From positions 650,885 through 714,884 of the forward strand of contig NW_020194618.1 of assembly GCF_002865645.1 (NCBI RefSeq): 64,000 nucleotides of DNA, in the 5' to 3' direction. This document shows positions 22,359 through 36,645 of the stretch, piece by piece. The notes under the pieces were generated by a model that was not told the origin of the DNA, did not search any database, and worked only from the letters and a program-made list of their open reading frames with translations. Source of the stretch: Hyaloscypha bicolor E (lineage: Eukaryota; Ascomycota; Leotiomycetes; Helotiales; Hyaloscyphaceae). How positions within the stretch are numbered: the first letter of the stretch is position 1; each line of letters opens with the position of its first letter. A program made the translations under genes and the position numbers.

Positions 22359-25300
22359 AATTAGTAAACCAGATGGTTCTAGGCTTTATATTAAGGTATA
22401 TTACTGCCTTTGGCTTACTATATAATATTATATTACTAGTAGAAACTCAAGCCTATAGCTAGAACTTATTCTAAAAATTAAAATTAGTACTAAGAAAATA
22501 TAGTAAAACGGATCTTGCCTTAAATAGTTAATCTTAAAAAACTAGAAGTTTATAGAGACTATATAATTCTAATAAAGAGAGATTAAAGGGGTAAATATTA
22601 GTAGAGAAGGCAATTTGAGTAAGTTTAATAAGGAGAAATAGGATAAGAAATAGCCGGATAAGAGGGACTTATTAAAGTAGGAAGCCTAAAAGAAGAAGTA
22701 AATCTTTATTTAAGAATCTTGCTATATTTTTATCTTTATTATATAATTTATTTATAATTATATCTTCTTTCTTTCTTTATTTAAAAATGCTTTCTGGAAA
22801 GATTTCTGGCTTTTTTTCTAGATATTCTATATATAGAAATATTTTTAATAAGCCTAGCTAGTTCTAGTATAAGTAATATAATATAGAAATTCCTTATTTA
22901 CCCGATTTATATAATTTAAGACCTTAGTATTATAGTACTTCTCTAGTTAATCTTATAATATTTTCTTCTATATTTTAAAATATAAAAGAGACTATTATTA
23001 AGATTTTAGATAATAATCCGGTATTCCCTATTAGTAGCTTCTATTATATAGCCTTCTTTTTTCCTCTTTTATTACTTATAGAACTCTTTACTAAATTTTA
23101 TTAAGCCTAGGCCGAGCCTAAATAAGAAGCCTTTCTAATTAAGTAAAAGAAGGAAAAAAAGGGTAGATACTTTTCTTTTATATTATATAATATATAGACT
23201 ATTAAATTATATCTAAATTATTCTAGTTAGATTAAATTAAAGCTAAGATTCTCTAGAGTAAGTAATTTAAGTCTACTTTCTCCTATATTTATTATCTAAT
23301 TATATAGGCTAAAAGTTATTTCTTATATAATAACTATAGCCGGTTTATATTAAGCTTCTGCTATTATTATTACTAGAAAAGAGTAGAAACATTTAAATAC
23401 TAGCTTCTTTATTTTTTATTATTTTTTATAATTTCAGGCAGGAAAATCCAAGTTTGGGTTTTAAAGGGAAATTATATAATTAGCTTTCTTTAAAGTTTAA
23501 GGATATTATATCTAGTTATCTAATAAAGAGTTTAATTCTTTTTTTCTTATATCTTCTTAGTTCTATATTCTTAGTATATATATACTTTTCTTATTTATTA
23601 ATTATATAATACTTATATTATCTTAGGAGATAATATTAAATATAAGGTTTTTAGAACAAATCTCTTAAGATTTAAATATTGAAATAATAACCTAATATAA
23701 GCCTTTATTATTAATAAGCTTATAATAAGTATTTTAAATAAAAGATATAGCTAAATATATAGTTATATAAAGAAGCTAGTTTTCTAAACCAGGAAGTATA
23801 AAATTTGGATAGCTATAGCTTAGAAGAATAGAGATAACTTCTTTTTATAAGATTTAAAAAAGTTTTTTTCTAGAAAGATTTATATAATAGGAAATTTTTT
23901 ACCTTATTTAATTATATTAGTCTAAAAGAATATTTATGAATTCCAGGCTTATTTAATTCTATTTACTAAGAATAAAAACCTTATCTAGAAAAGCCTTTAA
24001 TACTATTAAAGGAGATAGAGACTATTCTTATATTATCTGAACTATTTAAACTATTATATAGTAAAGAAAAGAAATTACTTTCTTTATCTCTCTTTCTAAT
24101 TCCTTTTTTAATAGGGTTTATTTCTTTCTAATTAGGAGCTATTAAAAAAGAGAAATACCCGGTTTTATAAAGCTATATTTTATTATATAATTAAGTAGCC
24201 TAAGAAGTAAGTTCTTTTACTAAGCTATTCTTCTACTTTTAACTAATATTTATTTCTAGTTTACTAAAGTAGCTAAAGTCAAATATATAAAAGTCAAACC
24301 TACTATTAAAATAGAACTCTCTTAACCTATTCCGAGATTAGTAGTATATTATATAATATTTATTTAATTTATATACTAATATTTCTCTAAGAAAAAATCT
24401 ATTCTAGTCTTATTAAAAGAAGCTACCCCTTCTTCTCTCTAATTCATACTTCCTAATTTCCCAGAGACTATATATTAATATATAAATTAGTAATCTATAA
24501 TCCTTAAGTATAAGGAAATAGCTAAAGAATATAAGAGTATATTTCTTATTAAGCTTTAAGAGCTTAAGGACTCTATAAAGAAGAAAGATATAATTCAGGA
24601 CTTAGTAAACTATATTTTTAAGGAAAAGAGAAGCTTAAGTAATTATATATAAAAGTAAATATAATTTCTTTTAGGTCTAGAAATATTTTATCTAAAAGAA
24701 TAAGCTAAGAAGTAAATTAGGGCAGATTATATTTAGACTAAGAAGAATTAAGCTCTAGTTAAGGGAAAGATAGAGAGAACTATTCTATTTATTTAGAATA
24801 TATTATATAGTAGAAGAATTAGAAAAATATCTATAAAAAAGACTAAATAAGTTAAATCTAAAGATTTAAAAAAAGAAGAAAAGAATCTAAGAAAGAAATA
24901 AGGCTTCTTAACTTAATTTAATACTAAGAGATTCTATACTTATTATATAATACTTTAGAACTAGATTAAATTCTTTTTTTCTTAGTTTTTAGGTATTTCT
25001 AAATTAAATTATAATTATAAGTAAAATTAAAAGAGAATAAATATTAAGAGCTTAATATAATTTATTAGATATTATATAAAAGTCAGGTAATTATATAATA
25101 TATTAAAAGTAGTTTTATCTATTTATTTATAATAAAAGAAATACTCTAGCTAGAATAATATCTAGGCTTTAAAATCCGTTTATTTTATATAATTTAAGAG
25201 AATTTAGGCTATTTTTTACTATTACTCTTTTCTCTATTATTATTAATATCTCGAGTACTATATTAGATTATATAACTATAACGAATATAGTTATTATATA

Positions 25301-25711
25301 TTCTATACTACTTTTCTCTAGAAATCCTTAAGTATTTCTTAAAAATACTTTAGCTATTTTAGTAAATAATATAAGAAGTTTGAGTATTAATTTAGTTACT
25401 ATATTACTTAGTATAGATTATATAAACTTAGAAGAAATAACTTATACTTATTAAGTTAAGATTATATTAATAACCTTAGAAAGAAGTAGAATATTAAAGG
25501 TAATAGTAATATAAGAACCCTTAATTATAATATCTAAGGGTTCTGAATTATTAATATTAAAGATATATTTCTATTAAGGGCTATTATTAATAACTAAAAG
25601 CTAGAGCTCATTTCTTCTTATATAAAAAAAGTACTAAATATTATTAGAGGTATTTATATAAGTTCAGATAACTAGATCTTATTAAGCTTAAGTTACTATT
25701 ATTATAAGGCA
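22359..25711. other. RIP-mutated repeat DNA, unidentified relic
   Basis: 3.35 kb of extreme AT content between the piggyBac end and the next LTR element. On the plus strand from about 24430 to 25640 one frame, ignoring stops, looks like old coding sequence (for instance GFLTQFNTKRFYTYY and YLEYYIRLYNYNEYSYYIFY), but I do not recognise the family. No LTRs or terminal repeats were found for it. No live gene. Confidence 0.4.
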
Positions 25712-26006
25712 TATAATAGTAGGGTAATATATAAGTAGTTAAAATAAGTAAGTTATAGAGTAATACTTATAAATATAACTAATTTCAAGAATTAATTCTA
25801 ATAAAAGACTAATTAATATCCCTTTCTAAAGCTAGAAGTATCTCTTTATATATTTCCTAATACTTAGCCAGATATATAAAGCCCTTTACTTAATTAGGAA
25901 ATCCCATATAATTTATATAATTCCGATTATAAGCTATATTTAAAATAGAAAACTAGATCTATAATATCTAATACCTATTTATATATTATTATATATACTT
26001 ATTATA
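25712..26006 (-). repeat. LTR (3' in element orientation) of the minus-strand gypsy
   Basis: This 295-bp LTR starts TATAATAGTAGGG on the plus strand and matches 38781-39075 nearly base for base. The differences are mainly transitions, as expected of two LTR copies separately hit by RIP. Confidence 0.8.
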
Positions 26007-29000
26007 TTAATTCTTTTTCTAGGCCCTTATTTCTAAAAGGCCTGAGAAAACTATAAATAGCTTTATAAATAACTCCCTAAAACTTTCTCGGCTACTAGTT
26101 CTCTCTAAAAACTTCCTATACTTGCCCTATTATTATATCAGGTAATAGAGTTAAGGATATAGTTTACTAATTCTATCTAGTTAACTTATAAATTACCTCT
26201 AGTAATTTCCTTTTATAAAAATAGTATAAATATAGTATATACTATTAGATATAAAGCTCTTCTAGTCTTCTAATTAGTTTATAAATCCTAACTTAACCTC
26301 TATTCGCAAATAAATTATTACTTTATAAGCTTAAGAGTTTAGAAAAGTTAATCTGATCTTCTGGTTTATTTATAAATCTTTTCTTTGGAATTTTCTAGAT
26401 ATTTCTGGTATAGAGCCGGTTTCAAATTTATAATTACTATTTAGGAAAAGGATATTATAAAAAGGCCTCTCTTTTTCTACTAACTAATCTTCTTTTCCCT
26501 TAACTATAATATAATATCTAGCTTTTCCTTATCTCTTACCTTCTTTCTTTAAGCCTTCTTTAAGCTCCTTTAAGCTCTTTTAAGCTCTATTTAAGCTCTT
26601 TTCTAATTCTCTCTTCTACTTCTTTATTTATTAAGATAAATACTTCTCTTAATACTTATTAGCCTATTACTATCTATTTAGCTAATACTTCTATATCTTT
26701 AATTTACTTTTATTATTTTCGATATTTTAAGAATATTACCAAGTTTCCTAATCTTACTTATATTAAAAGTAATAATTACTCGGTATATAATTATTACTAC
26801 TCTAAAAATAAAAAGTATAATTCTATAAGCTATAAATTCCTTCTTTTATTTCCTATTCTAATATTATCTAAGGTTTCTTAAATATATATAATATAATTAA
26901 ACTACTTTCTTTAAGCTATTAATATATACAAGTATCTTCTCTAACCTTTACCCGAAAAAAAGAAGGCTATTACTATTCTTTTTCTATATTAAACTATATA
27001 TACTTCTTATATTAAAGCTATTATTTGAGGTTAATAAATTCCTCTAATAATCTAAGAAATAAGTTAAGTAATTCTTACTAGCTTAGTATAAGTATAAAGT
27101 ACTCTTAATAGTATAGTTAATATTTTTCGATATTAAATAAGCTTATTTCCTTCTTATTTCTTTCTAATAGCTAATAGCTTTATAAGCCAATTTACTACTT
27201 ATTTCTCGAGAGAATTCTAATAAGAATCCTAATAAGGATAATAGAAAGTAATTATAAAAGTAAAGTATTTATAAAATATAGAAATTAGAGTTTTTAGAGT
27301 TTTTAGTAATTTTTATATAGCTTTTCTAAGAATAAATATATAGTTTTTAATAGTTTTCTAATAAAAGCATTTATTTTTTATATCTTTATTTAGCTAATAG
27401 TATTATAATATTATTCTTTTCCAAATATTCTTATAATTCTTAAGCTATATTCTCCAGATTACTTAGTAGTTCCTATATATTATTTACTAGTAAGTAGCTC
27501 TTTTAATAAATAAGATACTTCCTTTCTTTTCTGCCTTTCTTATAAGCTATAATAGATTTCATCTCGAATTCCTCTTTGCCTTTAATCTTAACTAGCTCTA
27601 ATTCTACTATAGTACTAGCTTACAGGTATTATAGTTCTAAGAAAGAAATATAGAAAATATTATAGATCTAATATAATAGTAGTAATTCCAAATAATATAT
27701 TTATTTATATATTTCTATAATTTCTAGAACTTTAAAAGAACTAAGATATCTATTTACTAGCTTTATACTAGATTATAGCTATTAAATATTCTTTATATAA
27801 AGTATAACTTTATTATATATCTTAAACTTCTTATTAATATATTTCTTATTATAATACTTTTTCTATATATTTACTACTTCTTACTATTATTTCTCTAGTA
27901 TCTTCTATTTTACTTAAATCCTTTATACTTTTTCCTATATTACTAATATTCCTCTTTCTAGAATATTATTCTTAATATATAGTTTAATACTAGAATAGAA
28001 CCTATATAATATATAAAATAAGGATATTTCTATTATTAAATATATAGAGTTATTATATATAAATTCTATAAGAGTAAGCTTTATTATCTAGTTATTTTAC
28101 TAATAGCTAATATAATACCTTAAATATTATTTCAGAATTTAGTTCAGATTCTCTATTTATCTATTAGTTTATAAATAAAATACTATATTTAGCTATTATT
28201 AAATCTTTAAATAGAAATATAGACTTAATTAGAACTTACTTATAAAAACAGATTCTTTATTAAAGGTTATATCTATAAATATATTAAAGTCTTTAATAAT
28301 ATAGTATATAAATAGCTTTACTAGCTTAAGAGCTAAGATCTCTTTAATAATCGGAATATATTATATTATTTTTATATATTTATTAATAATAATAAGTATA
28401 AAATTATATACTTTACTATAAAGCCTAGAAAGAGATAATTTTATAATAAAGTCTATAGTAATTTCTTATTATAGCTTAAAAGAAAAAGAGAATAAACTAA
28501 GTATATTATATAGTAAATATCTTTTTATCTTAATTTATTAATATATAAAACAAGTTCTAATATAATCTTTTATATTCTTTCTTATATTCTATTAGAAGTA
28601 TTTTCTCTAGAAAATCTCTAGTATCTTACTAGTATTAAAATACTTATCTATAGAATTATTATAATTAGCTTATAGTAATTCTTTTTTAAAAGCCGGCTTA
28701 TTTAGTATATAAATAATACTCTAATATTTTAATAACCTAAATATATTAAGTTTCTAAGTCTTAATAGTTCTAGTAAAGATTTCCTTTAAGAACTATTTAT
28801 ATTACTAGTATTATACTAATAAATTAAGCCTTTAGTACTATAATAGTAATTCAAGTAATATTTCTCTATTTTCCTTATATATTATTTCGGACCTAGCTAT
28901 TTATATAGCTAGAATTCATAATATATACTATTTATAACTAGTTATACTAGTAATAGATTTAAGTAGTAATATCTTTAATATTATTTTATTACTAAAATAG

Positions 29001-30277
29001 ACTTTCTTTTCGGAATTCCTTAGTATCTTACTAATTAAGAAGTATTTATCTTCTTTTTTCTAGGCTTTATATTATAGTATTATAGAAATAATATAATATC
29101 CTATTACTATTATCTATAGAACTCTCTATTTTATATTCTATAGCTTATTATAAAGTATAGGTAATAAAATATCTTTATTTATATCTACTATAAAGTTTGG
29201 CTTCCTTAATAGTCTATTAGTAAAGTTACTATATTCTGGCTAATATTTTAAAATAAAGTTAAAGGCAACTAGTTCTTTTATCTATTTTATTTATTAACTA
29301 TTTAGTTTTCTCTTAATTATAAAGTATTTCAAATTATTATAATCTATTTTAATAATAATAGTATACCGGGTATATATTAGATAATATTACTAAATATAAA
29401 ATATTAGAATAATAGCTAAAAGTTTAGAATTATATATCTTATATTTATTCTTAATTATAGTTATTTTCTTTAAATAGAATATAATAGAATACTATCTAGC
29501 TTCTATTTTTTTACTAAAGAACTAGGAAATTATATCTATAATTATAAATCCTAAAGTATCTATTTCTATATAAATCTTTAAGGCTAGATTAAAATAATAA
29601 AGAATTAGTACTATTATAAATATAATTTATAGCTTTCTAAAAGCCCTATCTATTTCATTTATTTAGCTAAACTAATATAGTAGTTTTTTACTAGTTTTTA
29701 ATAAATTAGTTAATTTTTTTACTATTCTAAAGTATTTATAAATAAATCTCTAATAAAAGTTAGTAAAACTCAAAAATACTTAAACTTCTCAAATATTATT
29801 TTTCGGGGCTAGCTATTTCCTAATAACTATAATCCGGCTGGTTTTTATTTCTATATTATCTAGGCTAATTACAAATTCCAGGAACTTTATTTTCTCTATA
29901 TTAAACTTATATTTTACTAAATTTATAAAGAGCTAGTATTATTATAACTACTTAAATATATATTAGACTATTATTATATATTATTCTAGATTCTCTAAAT
30001 AAATTAAAATATTATTTAAATAGACTATATAAATAATATTTATAAAGCCTACTAATATATAGTTAATATATACCTGAAATATTATTAAAGTATTAGAAAA
30101 TCTAAAAAATATAATATAGTATTTAAAATATCTATAATATATTTGAAATACTATTTTTTATTTATTACTTTCCCGGATTTATAACTAATAATAAGTATTT
30201 TTTAAGTCTAGTTTTATATATATCTTTATTTTATAAAGCCTATTTATTATCTTACTAATAAGTAGTAATATTACAGT
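26007..30277 (-). pseudogene. pol region (RT part, RNase H, integrase) of the minus-strand gypsy
   Basis: Read on the minus strand from 30277, reverse transcriptase appears as NRLYKIKIYIKLDLKN, FRFSNTLIIFQVYINYIL and VYLNNILIYLENLE (the catalytic YLDD now reads YLNN). RNase H follows. The integrase region has a zinc-binding-like part and a core with NAILVIID-type and FYPQTNRQIE sequence at about 28.0-28.75 kb. The last 1.5 kb before the LTR is unresolved. There are many stops, all explicable by RIP. The 5' part of the gene continues at 36646. Confidence 0.7.
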
Positions 30278-30546
30278 TATTATAATATAATACTAATAGG
30301 AATTAGACTAGAGCTAGCTAGATATCTAGTATCTAAATAAGATATCTAGTATCTGAGTATAGTATTTATAGTTACCTAATAATTATATATAATCCTATAT
30401 TTAAGCTAGTATATAGGCTCGTATATAGCTTGTAATTATTTAGATTTAAGATTTCTTTAAGATTCTCTTCTCTTTTTAGTTTTAAATTATTAAAATAGAA
30501 ATAGTCTAATTATATCTTCTAGATTCTAGATCTTATATTTGTAATA
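30278..30546 (+). repeat. 5' LTR of the nested plus-strand gypsy
   Basis: A 269-bp repeat matching 36377-36645 at constant offset, differing mainly by transitions. The end bases (TAT..ATA) fit TGT..ACA after RIP. Confidence 0.75.
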
Positions 30547-33500
30547 TAATTTAAAGCTTACCTATTTCTTAATTCTATAGAGGATTTAAATAATATCTAC
30601 CTAATTAGTTTTTAATAAGTATAGATATAATATATTATAGCTATTTCCGTACTAGTTAACTAATATTAGAATAAAAGAAAGCCCTAGAATAACTAGATAA
30701 AAAAGCCCTAGACCGGCTAGATAAGTAAATAGGCTAGTAACCTTATTACTAAATAAAGACCTATAAGAAAGTAAGTCCCAGAATAACTAGATAAGTTAGA
30801 AGGAACTATAATATAAGATACTACTAGTATATTACTAGAAAGTAAACTAGAGCCTCTTATTAAGTCTCCTAAAGAATCCGAATATCTTATTAATATTTAT
30901 AATAAATAAGATACTTTCTTTTAAAGAACTAAGGGAAAAAAGAAACCTATTCTATTAAAGGCAAACTTCTAAGAATTACTTTAAAGCCTAGAAACTCTAT
31001 ATAAGAAAATTATTAAGCTAATTCTGAAAATATATAATATTCTTACTTATAATAAGAATTATTATAATTAGCTAAAAGAAACTAAGTAAGTCCTATAAAA
31101 GAATAAAGCTATTATTAAGAAGCTTATTATATAGTCTATAGAAATAACTAGTTTCCCTATTTTAGAAAGTAAATATTTAGTTAAATTCCCTAATTCTTTT
31201 ATCTTTAAAAATATAATTAAGAATAGTATTACTTTTAATAATTAGTTAGTTTAGATTAAAAATAAGTTCTATAGTAACTTTAATACTTATTAAATAAAGA
31301 ACCTTAAGATTATTTATATTTCCGGCTATATAAATAGCTATATTCTTATATTAATCTTTTTTTACCTAAATCAGAATAATTAATATATATACGAGATTAT
31401 TAAAAAACTATATACTTATCTAGAGAAATTATATAATAACCCAAATAAAAAATATAATACTTAGTAAGCCTTTAAGAAACTATTTATAAAAAAGGGCCAG
31501 ATCTTTTAGGAGTTCTATATTCTATTTCTAAAATATATAATAAATAGAAATATTAACTTATAAGACCTTAAGAATAACCTGAATAATAAGCTTATTTAAA
31601 AGTTCTAAGAGGCTATAGCTATATACTATAATAATTCGGCTATTTATACTATAAAGTTTATATAATACTATACTATAAATAACTAGTAGATCCGAGCTTA
31701 TTATAAAAAGAAAAACTAGGTATTTAAGAAAACTAATAAAGATATAAATAAGCCAAGTTCAGGAAGTACTTCCTATATAAAGCCTATTTCCAAGATTCTA
31801 GTAATAAATAAGCTTATTACCTTAAAGTCCGGATCCTTAGATTTCAAGTATTATAACTATAATAAATTTAATTATATATCTAGTATAATAGTACTAGCTA
31901 GAGGCTAAAAAGAAATAGCTATTATATAACTAGTTTTACCTAGCTAGCTAGTATTTTAGTAGTTTTAGCTAGTATTTCCCTCCTTTTATTCTCTTTTTTC
32001 TTTCTTTCTTTTTTCTCCTTAGCTTAGTATTCTTAATATATAGGATTTTCCTAGATCTTTAAATCTTTATATTATTACCTCAATTCTACTATTATATTTA
32101 GAAGCTATTTAAAGCCTAAAATAGAATATATAAAATAAGTTTTAATAGCTAAACTAGTAGTATTTATTATAAGTAAACTATTTAAGGATATAAAATAAGA
32201 AAATAAGAACTCCTAAAAGAAATCTCTTTTTTAGGGCTATATTATATAGATATAGTAAAAGTTAATTTAAGCTAGTTACTAGGAAATAAAGTATTTATAT
32301 TCCCTTATATAGTTAGTAATAATAGATTAGATATTAAGATTTCTTCTTTTATTAATACTAAAGTAAATAAATATATTTTTATTAATTCCAAATTTATAAG
32401 AATAATTAAATAATTTCTAAATATTAAGCCTACTTAATTAGTATTACCCTAGAATATAAGAGAGTTTAATAATAAATAGGCTATATTTATTACTTATTAT
32501 ATTAAGCTTATATTTTTAATTAATAAATAAAAGGTTCTAGTATCTATACTAGTTATAAGGCTAAGTAAGTATAATATAATTTTGGAATAATAATAGTTTA
32601 TAAGTACTAGTATCCTAATTAATTATAAAAATAAAAGATTAATTTGGCCAGATAATTAGTCTAGAAAAAAGAATTAGAATAAGGTTCTAATTACTATATA
32701 TAAGAACTTAGAACCTAGAAAAAGTAACTAGTACTAAGAAAATATAGATAGAAAGAATAAAGCTATAGCTATAAATAAGTTCTAGAGACCTTAGCTTATA
32801 AAAAGAAAACTCTTTTAGTTTCTTTCTAAACCGGATTTAGAAAGCCATATATAATAAAAAAATTAAGCTTAATATTATAAAGAAATATAAGTAGCCTTAG
32901 GAAATATAGAAATTTCTTTTAAACCGGAAATAGAAATATTAAAACTATACTATCTAAAGAAAAGCTATAAGAGCTAGTTAAGGCCTATAGTTAATATTAT
33001 AGGTATCTTACTAGCTACTTTCTAGATAAACCTATAGAAAAAGAAAAACCTTTTCTTTATAATAATATTTTTCGAGATTAATAAAGAACTAGAATTATAA
33101 TAAGAGAATGAGTTTATTTCGGGCAAGTAATAGCTAGAAGAGACAAAGCTATAATAGCTAGTAAAAGTCTTACTAGAAGAGTTTAAGAATTTTATAAATA
33201 TCTTTTTAAAGAAAATATTAAATATCTTATTCCTATATTAATTATATAATTATAAGATTTAGATTAATAATTCTAAAGGCCTAGAGAGCCTAGAGTATTT
33301 CCCGCTTTATTAATAATTAACCTATAAGCTATAGGAGATTAAGTATTTCCTTAAAAAGAACCTTTAATAGGGCTTTATTAAGCCAAACCAGTTCCCTTTT
33401 ATATCCCTAATCTTTTTTATAAAAAAGGCTAATAGAGCTCTCTAATTCTATATTAATTACTATAAGCTATATAATTTAATATAGAAGAATTAATATTCTT

Positions 33501-36376
33501 TTTCCCTTATTTATAAGACTTTTATATAGCTAGTTTAAATTAAGGTTTATATAAAACTAGATATTTAATAAGTATTTTATTAGATTTAAATAGACCTAGA
33601 ATTAGAAGAACTTACTATATTCTATATAAGATATAAGGCCTATAAATATAAAGTTTTTTAGAAAGACCTAACTAATAGCTCTATTATATATTAGAGATAT
33701 ATAAATAATATTCTCTTTAATTACCTTAATATTTTCTATATAGCTTATTTAGATAATATCCTAATTTATTCGGATAATTTCCTAGAATATAAAGACTATA
33801 TATAAAAGGTTTTTTAGTAGCTATAGGATACTAGCCTCTAAATAGATATTAAGAAATTAGAATTTAAGGTTATTTATATAAAGTATTTAGGTTTTATTAT
33901 TTTTACTAGAGATATTAAAATAAATCCAAATAAAAGAGTAATTATTAAGAACTAATAATTACTAAAGATAATTAAAGAAATATAAGACTTTCTGGGTTTT
34001 TATAACTTTTATTAGTATTTTATTATGGAATATAGCTATATAATAAAGCCCCTAATAGCCCTAATATATAAGAGAGTTCTATTTAAGTAAATAGATTAAT
34101 ATTAAAAAGGTTTTACTAAACTAAAATAAACTATATTCTTAATACTAATTCTATATTACTATAATTCAAACCTCTCTACTATAGTTAAGACAAATATATT
34201 AAATAGAATTATAGCTAGTATTTTCTTATAATAAGACCTCTAGATAAAACTCTAGTATCCGGTAATATTCTTTTCCAAGACTATATAATTAGTAGAATTA
34301 AACTATAATATCTATAATAAAGAAATATTTACTATTATTCTTTCCTTAACTAAATAGTAAATAGAGCTAGAAGACCTATAAGAAATATCTTTTATAATTT
34401 ACTTAGACTATCGAGCTCTCAAGTATTTTATAACTATAAAGAAGCTCTTAGTAAGATAAGCTTACTAGATAAAATATCTTTTTTACTATTATTTCAAGTT
34501 TATATATTAGATAAATAAGTTAAATAAATAAGTAAATATTCTAAATAGAAAATATAAGAATATAATTACCTAGAATAAGGTAATAATAGCCTACTAAACC
34601 CAAATTCTCTTCCTATAATAAAAGATTAATAATAATATTATATAGAATCTCTAGTTAGCCCTAATTAAAACCTTAGTAAATCCGGCTTAAGAAAAAACCT
34701 AATATAATAATATCTAGCTAATAGATAAGCTATTAAGTAAGAACCGAGAGTTACTAGAACTAGAAAAACTATAGGATAAGATAAGAAATAAAAAGAAAGA
34801 TATCTAGATACTATAAGACAATCTCCTTTTATAATATAGTAAACTATTTATATCTAATAATATAATAATACCCGAGATACTTCTATATACTATTCTTATT
34901 TAGAAAATATATATATAGTTCCTAATAAGATACCTAGAATAAGCCAAGCTTTAATAGCTTCTTTAGGCCTACTATTACTAGCTAGGCTAAGGTATAGATA
35001 TTAATTAGTATAGAAATAACTACTATATTTACTAATAATTCTATATCTCAAGAAATAAGAAACCAGAACTCTTATATCTATTACTAGTTTCTAATTACTT
35101 CTAGTAATATATATTAGTAGATTTTAAGAAATATCTAGAGAGTAAAAATAAGTATAATATAATAGTAATCTTTATTAATTATCTGGGCAAGTACCCTATT
35201 ATAATTTCTATTTAAGATATAGTAATAACTAAAAAGTTAGTACCCCTATTTCTTATTTATATAGTTTACTAAGTTAGTATTCCGGAGACTATAGTATCTA
35301 ATTAAGGCCCCTAGTTTATATCGGATTTCTGAAACAAGTTCTATAAATATATTAGTATAAAACTTAAGTTATTAATTACTAACTATTTCTAAACTAATAG
35401 CTAAATAAAGATTATTAACTAGTACTTTAATTAATAACTATATTTCTATATAAATTACTATTAGAATAATTAGAATAAATAAGTAATAATAATTAACTAC
35501 TAATAGATAGTTCTAGTCTATAAGACTATAGGCTAATTCCTATTTCTTATAGAAAAGAGCTATAAACTATAGATATTATTTAACTAAAAAACCCAAATAT
35601 AATTAAATATCCCGAAGAAAAAGCTAAATAGGTAAGAAATAAAGGCCCTAGTAATATAGTTCTATAAATTATAGTAAAAGATATAGAAGAATATAATACG
35701 AATATAAGAGTATTATACTATCTAAGCTAATAAGTATTATTAACTAATAGACTTTAGAATAGAAAATAAGATATAAATTATTACTAAATATTAGAAAAAT
35801 AACTATTCGAACTATAAACTAGCCTACTAAATAGAAGAACTATATAAAATCCTAAAATAAGTAAGATATTTCTTTAGGCTTAAACTTCCGGAATTAATAA
35901 GAATATATCCGGTATTCTATATAAAGAAGCTATATAAGGATTCAGATAATTCTTTTCCCGAATAAGTAAATCCGGAGCCTCTATTATTAGAATTATAAAA
36001 TAGGGAAACGAAATATAAAGTTTAAGAAATACTAGTAATAAAGCTATTTTATAAGAAGTTTAAGTATTAAGTCTAATAAAAAAAATAGAATTCAGATCCG
36101 AAATAATATCCTATATCCTTATTAAGTAATAATATCCTGGCTTTTTAGAGCTTCTATAATAAGAACTCTAAATAACTAGAATTACCCTAGAATCTCTTTT
36201 ATTAATTAGACTATACCAAGAATAATAGATTACCGGAACTATATAATATAAATAAAAATTCTTATAAATTATATATAAAAGGCCCTGGCCTTTTATATAT
36301 AACTATAACTTGAGAATTTAATAGAGACTTTTAAAGCTCGGGAATAAGCTTACTTTAATAAAAAAATTATTATAAT

Positions 36377-36645
36377 TATTATAATATAGTACTAGTAAGA
36401 ATTAGACTAGAGCTAGCTAGATATCTAGTATCTAAATAAGATATCTAGTATCTAAGTATAGTATCTATAATTATCTAATAGTTATATATAACCCCGTACT
36501 TAAACTAGTATATAGGCTTATATATAATTTATAATTATTTAGATCCGAGGCTTTTTTAAGATTCTCTTCTCTCTTTAGCTTTAAATTATTAAAATAAAAA
36601 TAATCTAACTATATTTTCTAGGCCCTAGATCTTATACTTATAATA
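36377..36645 (+). repeat. 3' LTR of the nested plus-strand gypsy
   Basis: Matches 30278-30546 with equal length. The host element's sequence resumes immediately after it. Confidence 0.75.

Larger units (their letters stand above)
30278..36645 (+). mobile_element. Plus-strand Ty3/gypsy retrotransposon nested in the minus-strand gypsy
   Basis: Bounded by direct LTRs of 269 bp each (30278-30546, 36377-36645), both with the motif TAGATATCTAGTATCTAAAT. The inside plus strand shows gag ending in a CCHC knuckle relic near 31.83-31.89 kb (FKYYNYNKFNYIS). Reverse transcriptase lies at 33.4-34.0 kb (FYINYYKLYNLI, AYLDNILIYSDN), RNase H follows, and integrase is at 35.1-35.5 kb (TIVSNQGPQFISDF, TNYFQTNSQ). 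It is 6.37 kb long and heavily RIP-mutated. It interrupts the host element inside its reverse transcriptase, so it inserted later. The exact target duplication is unclear. Confidence 0.8.
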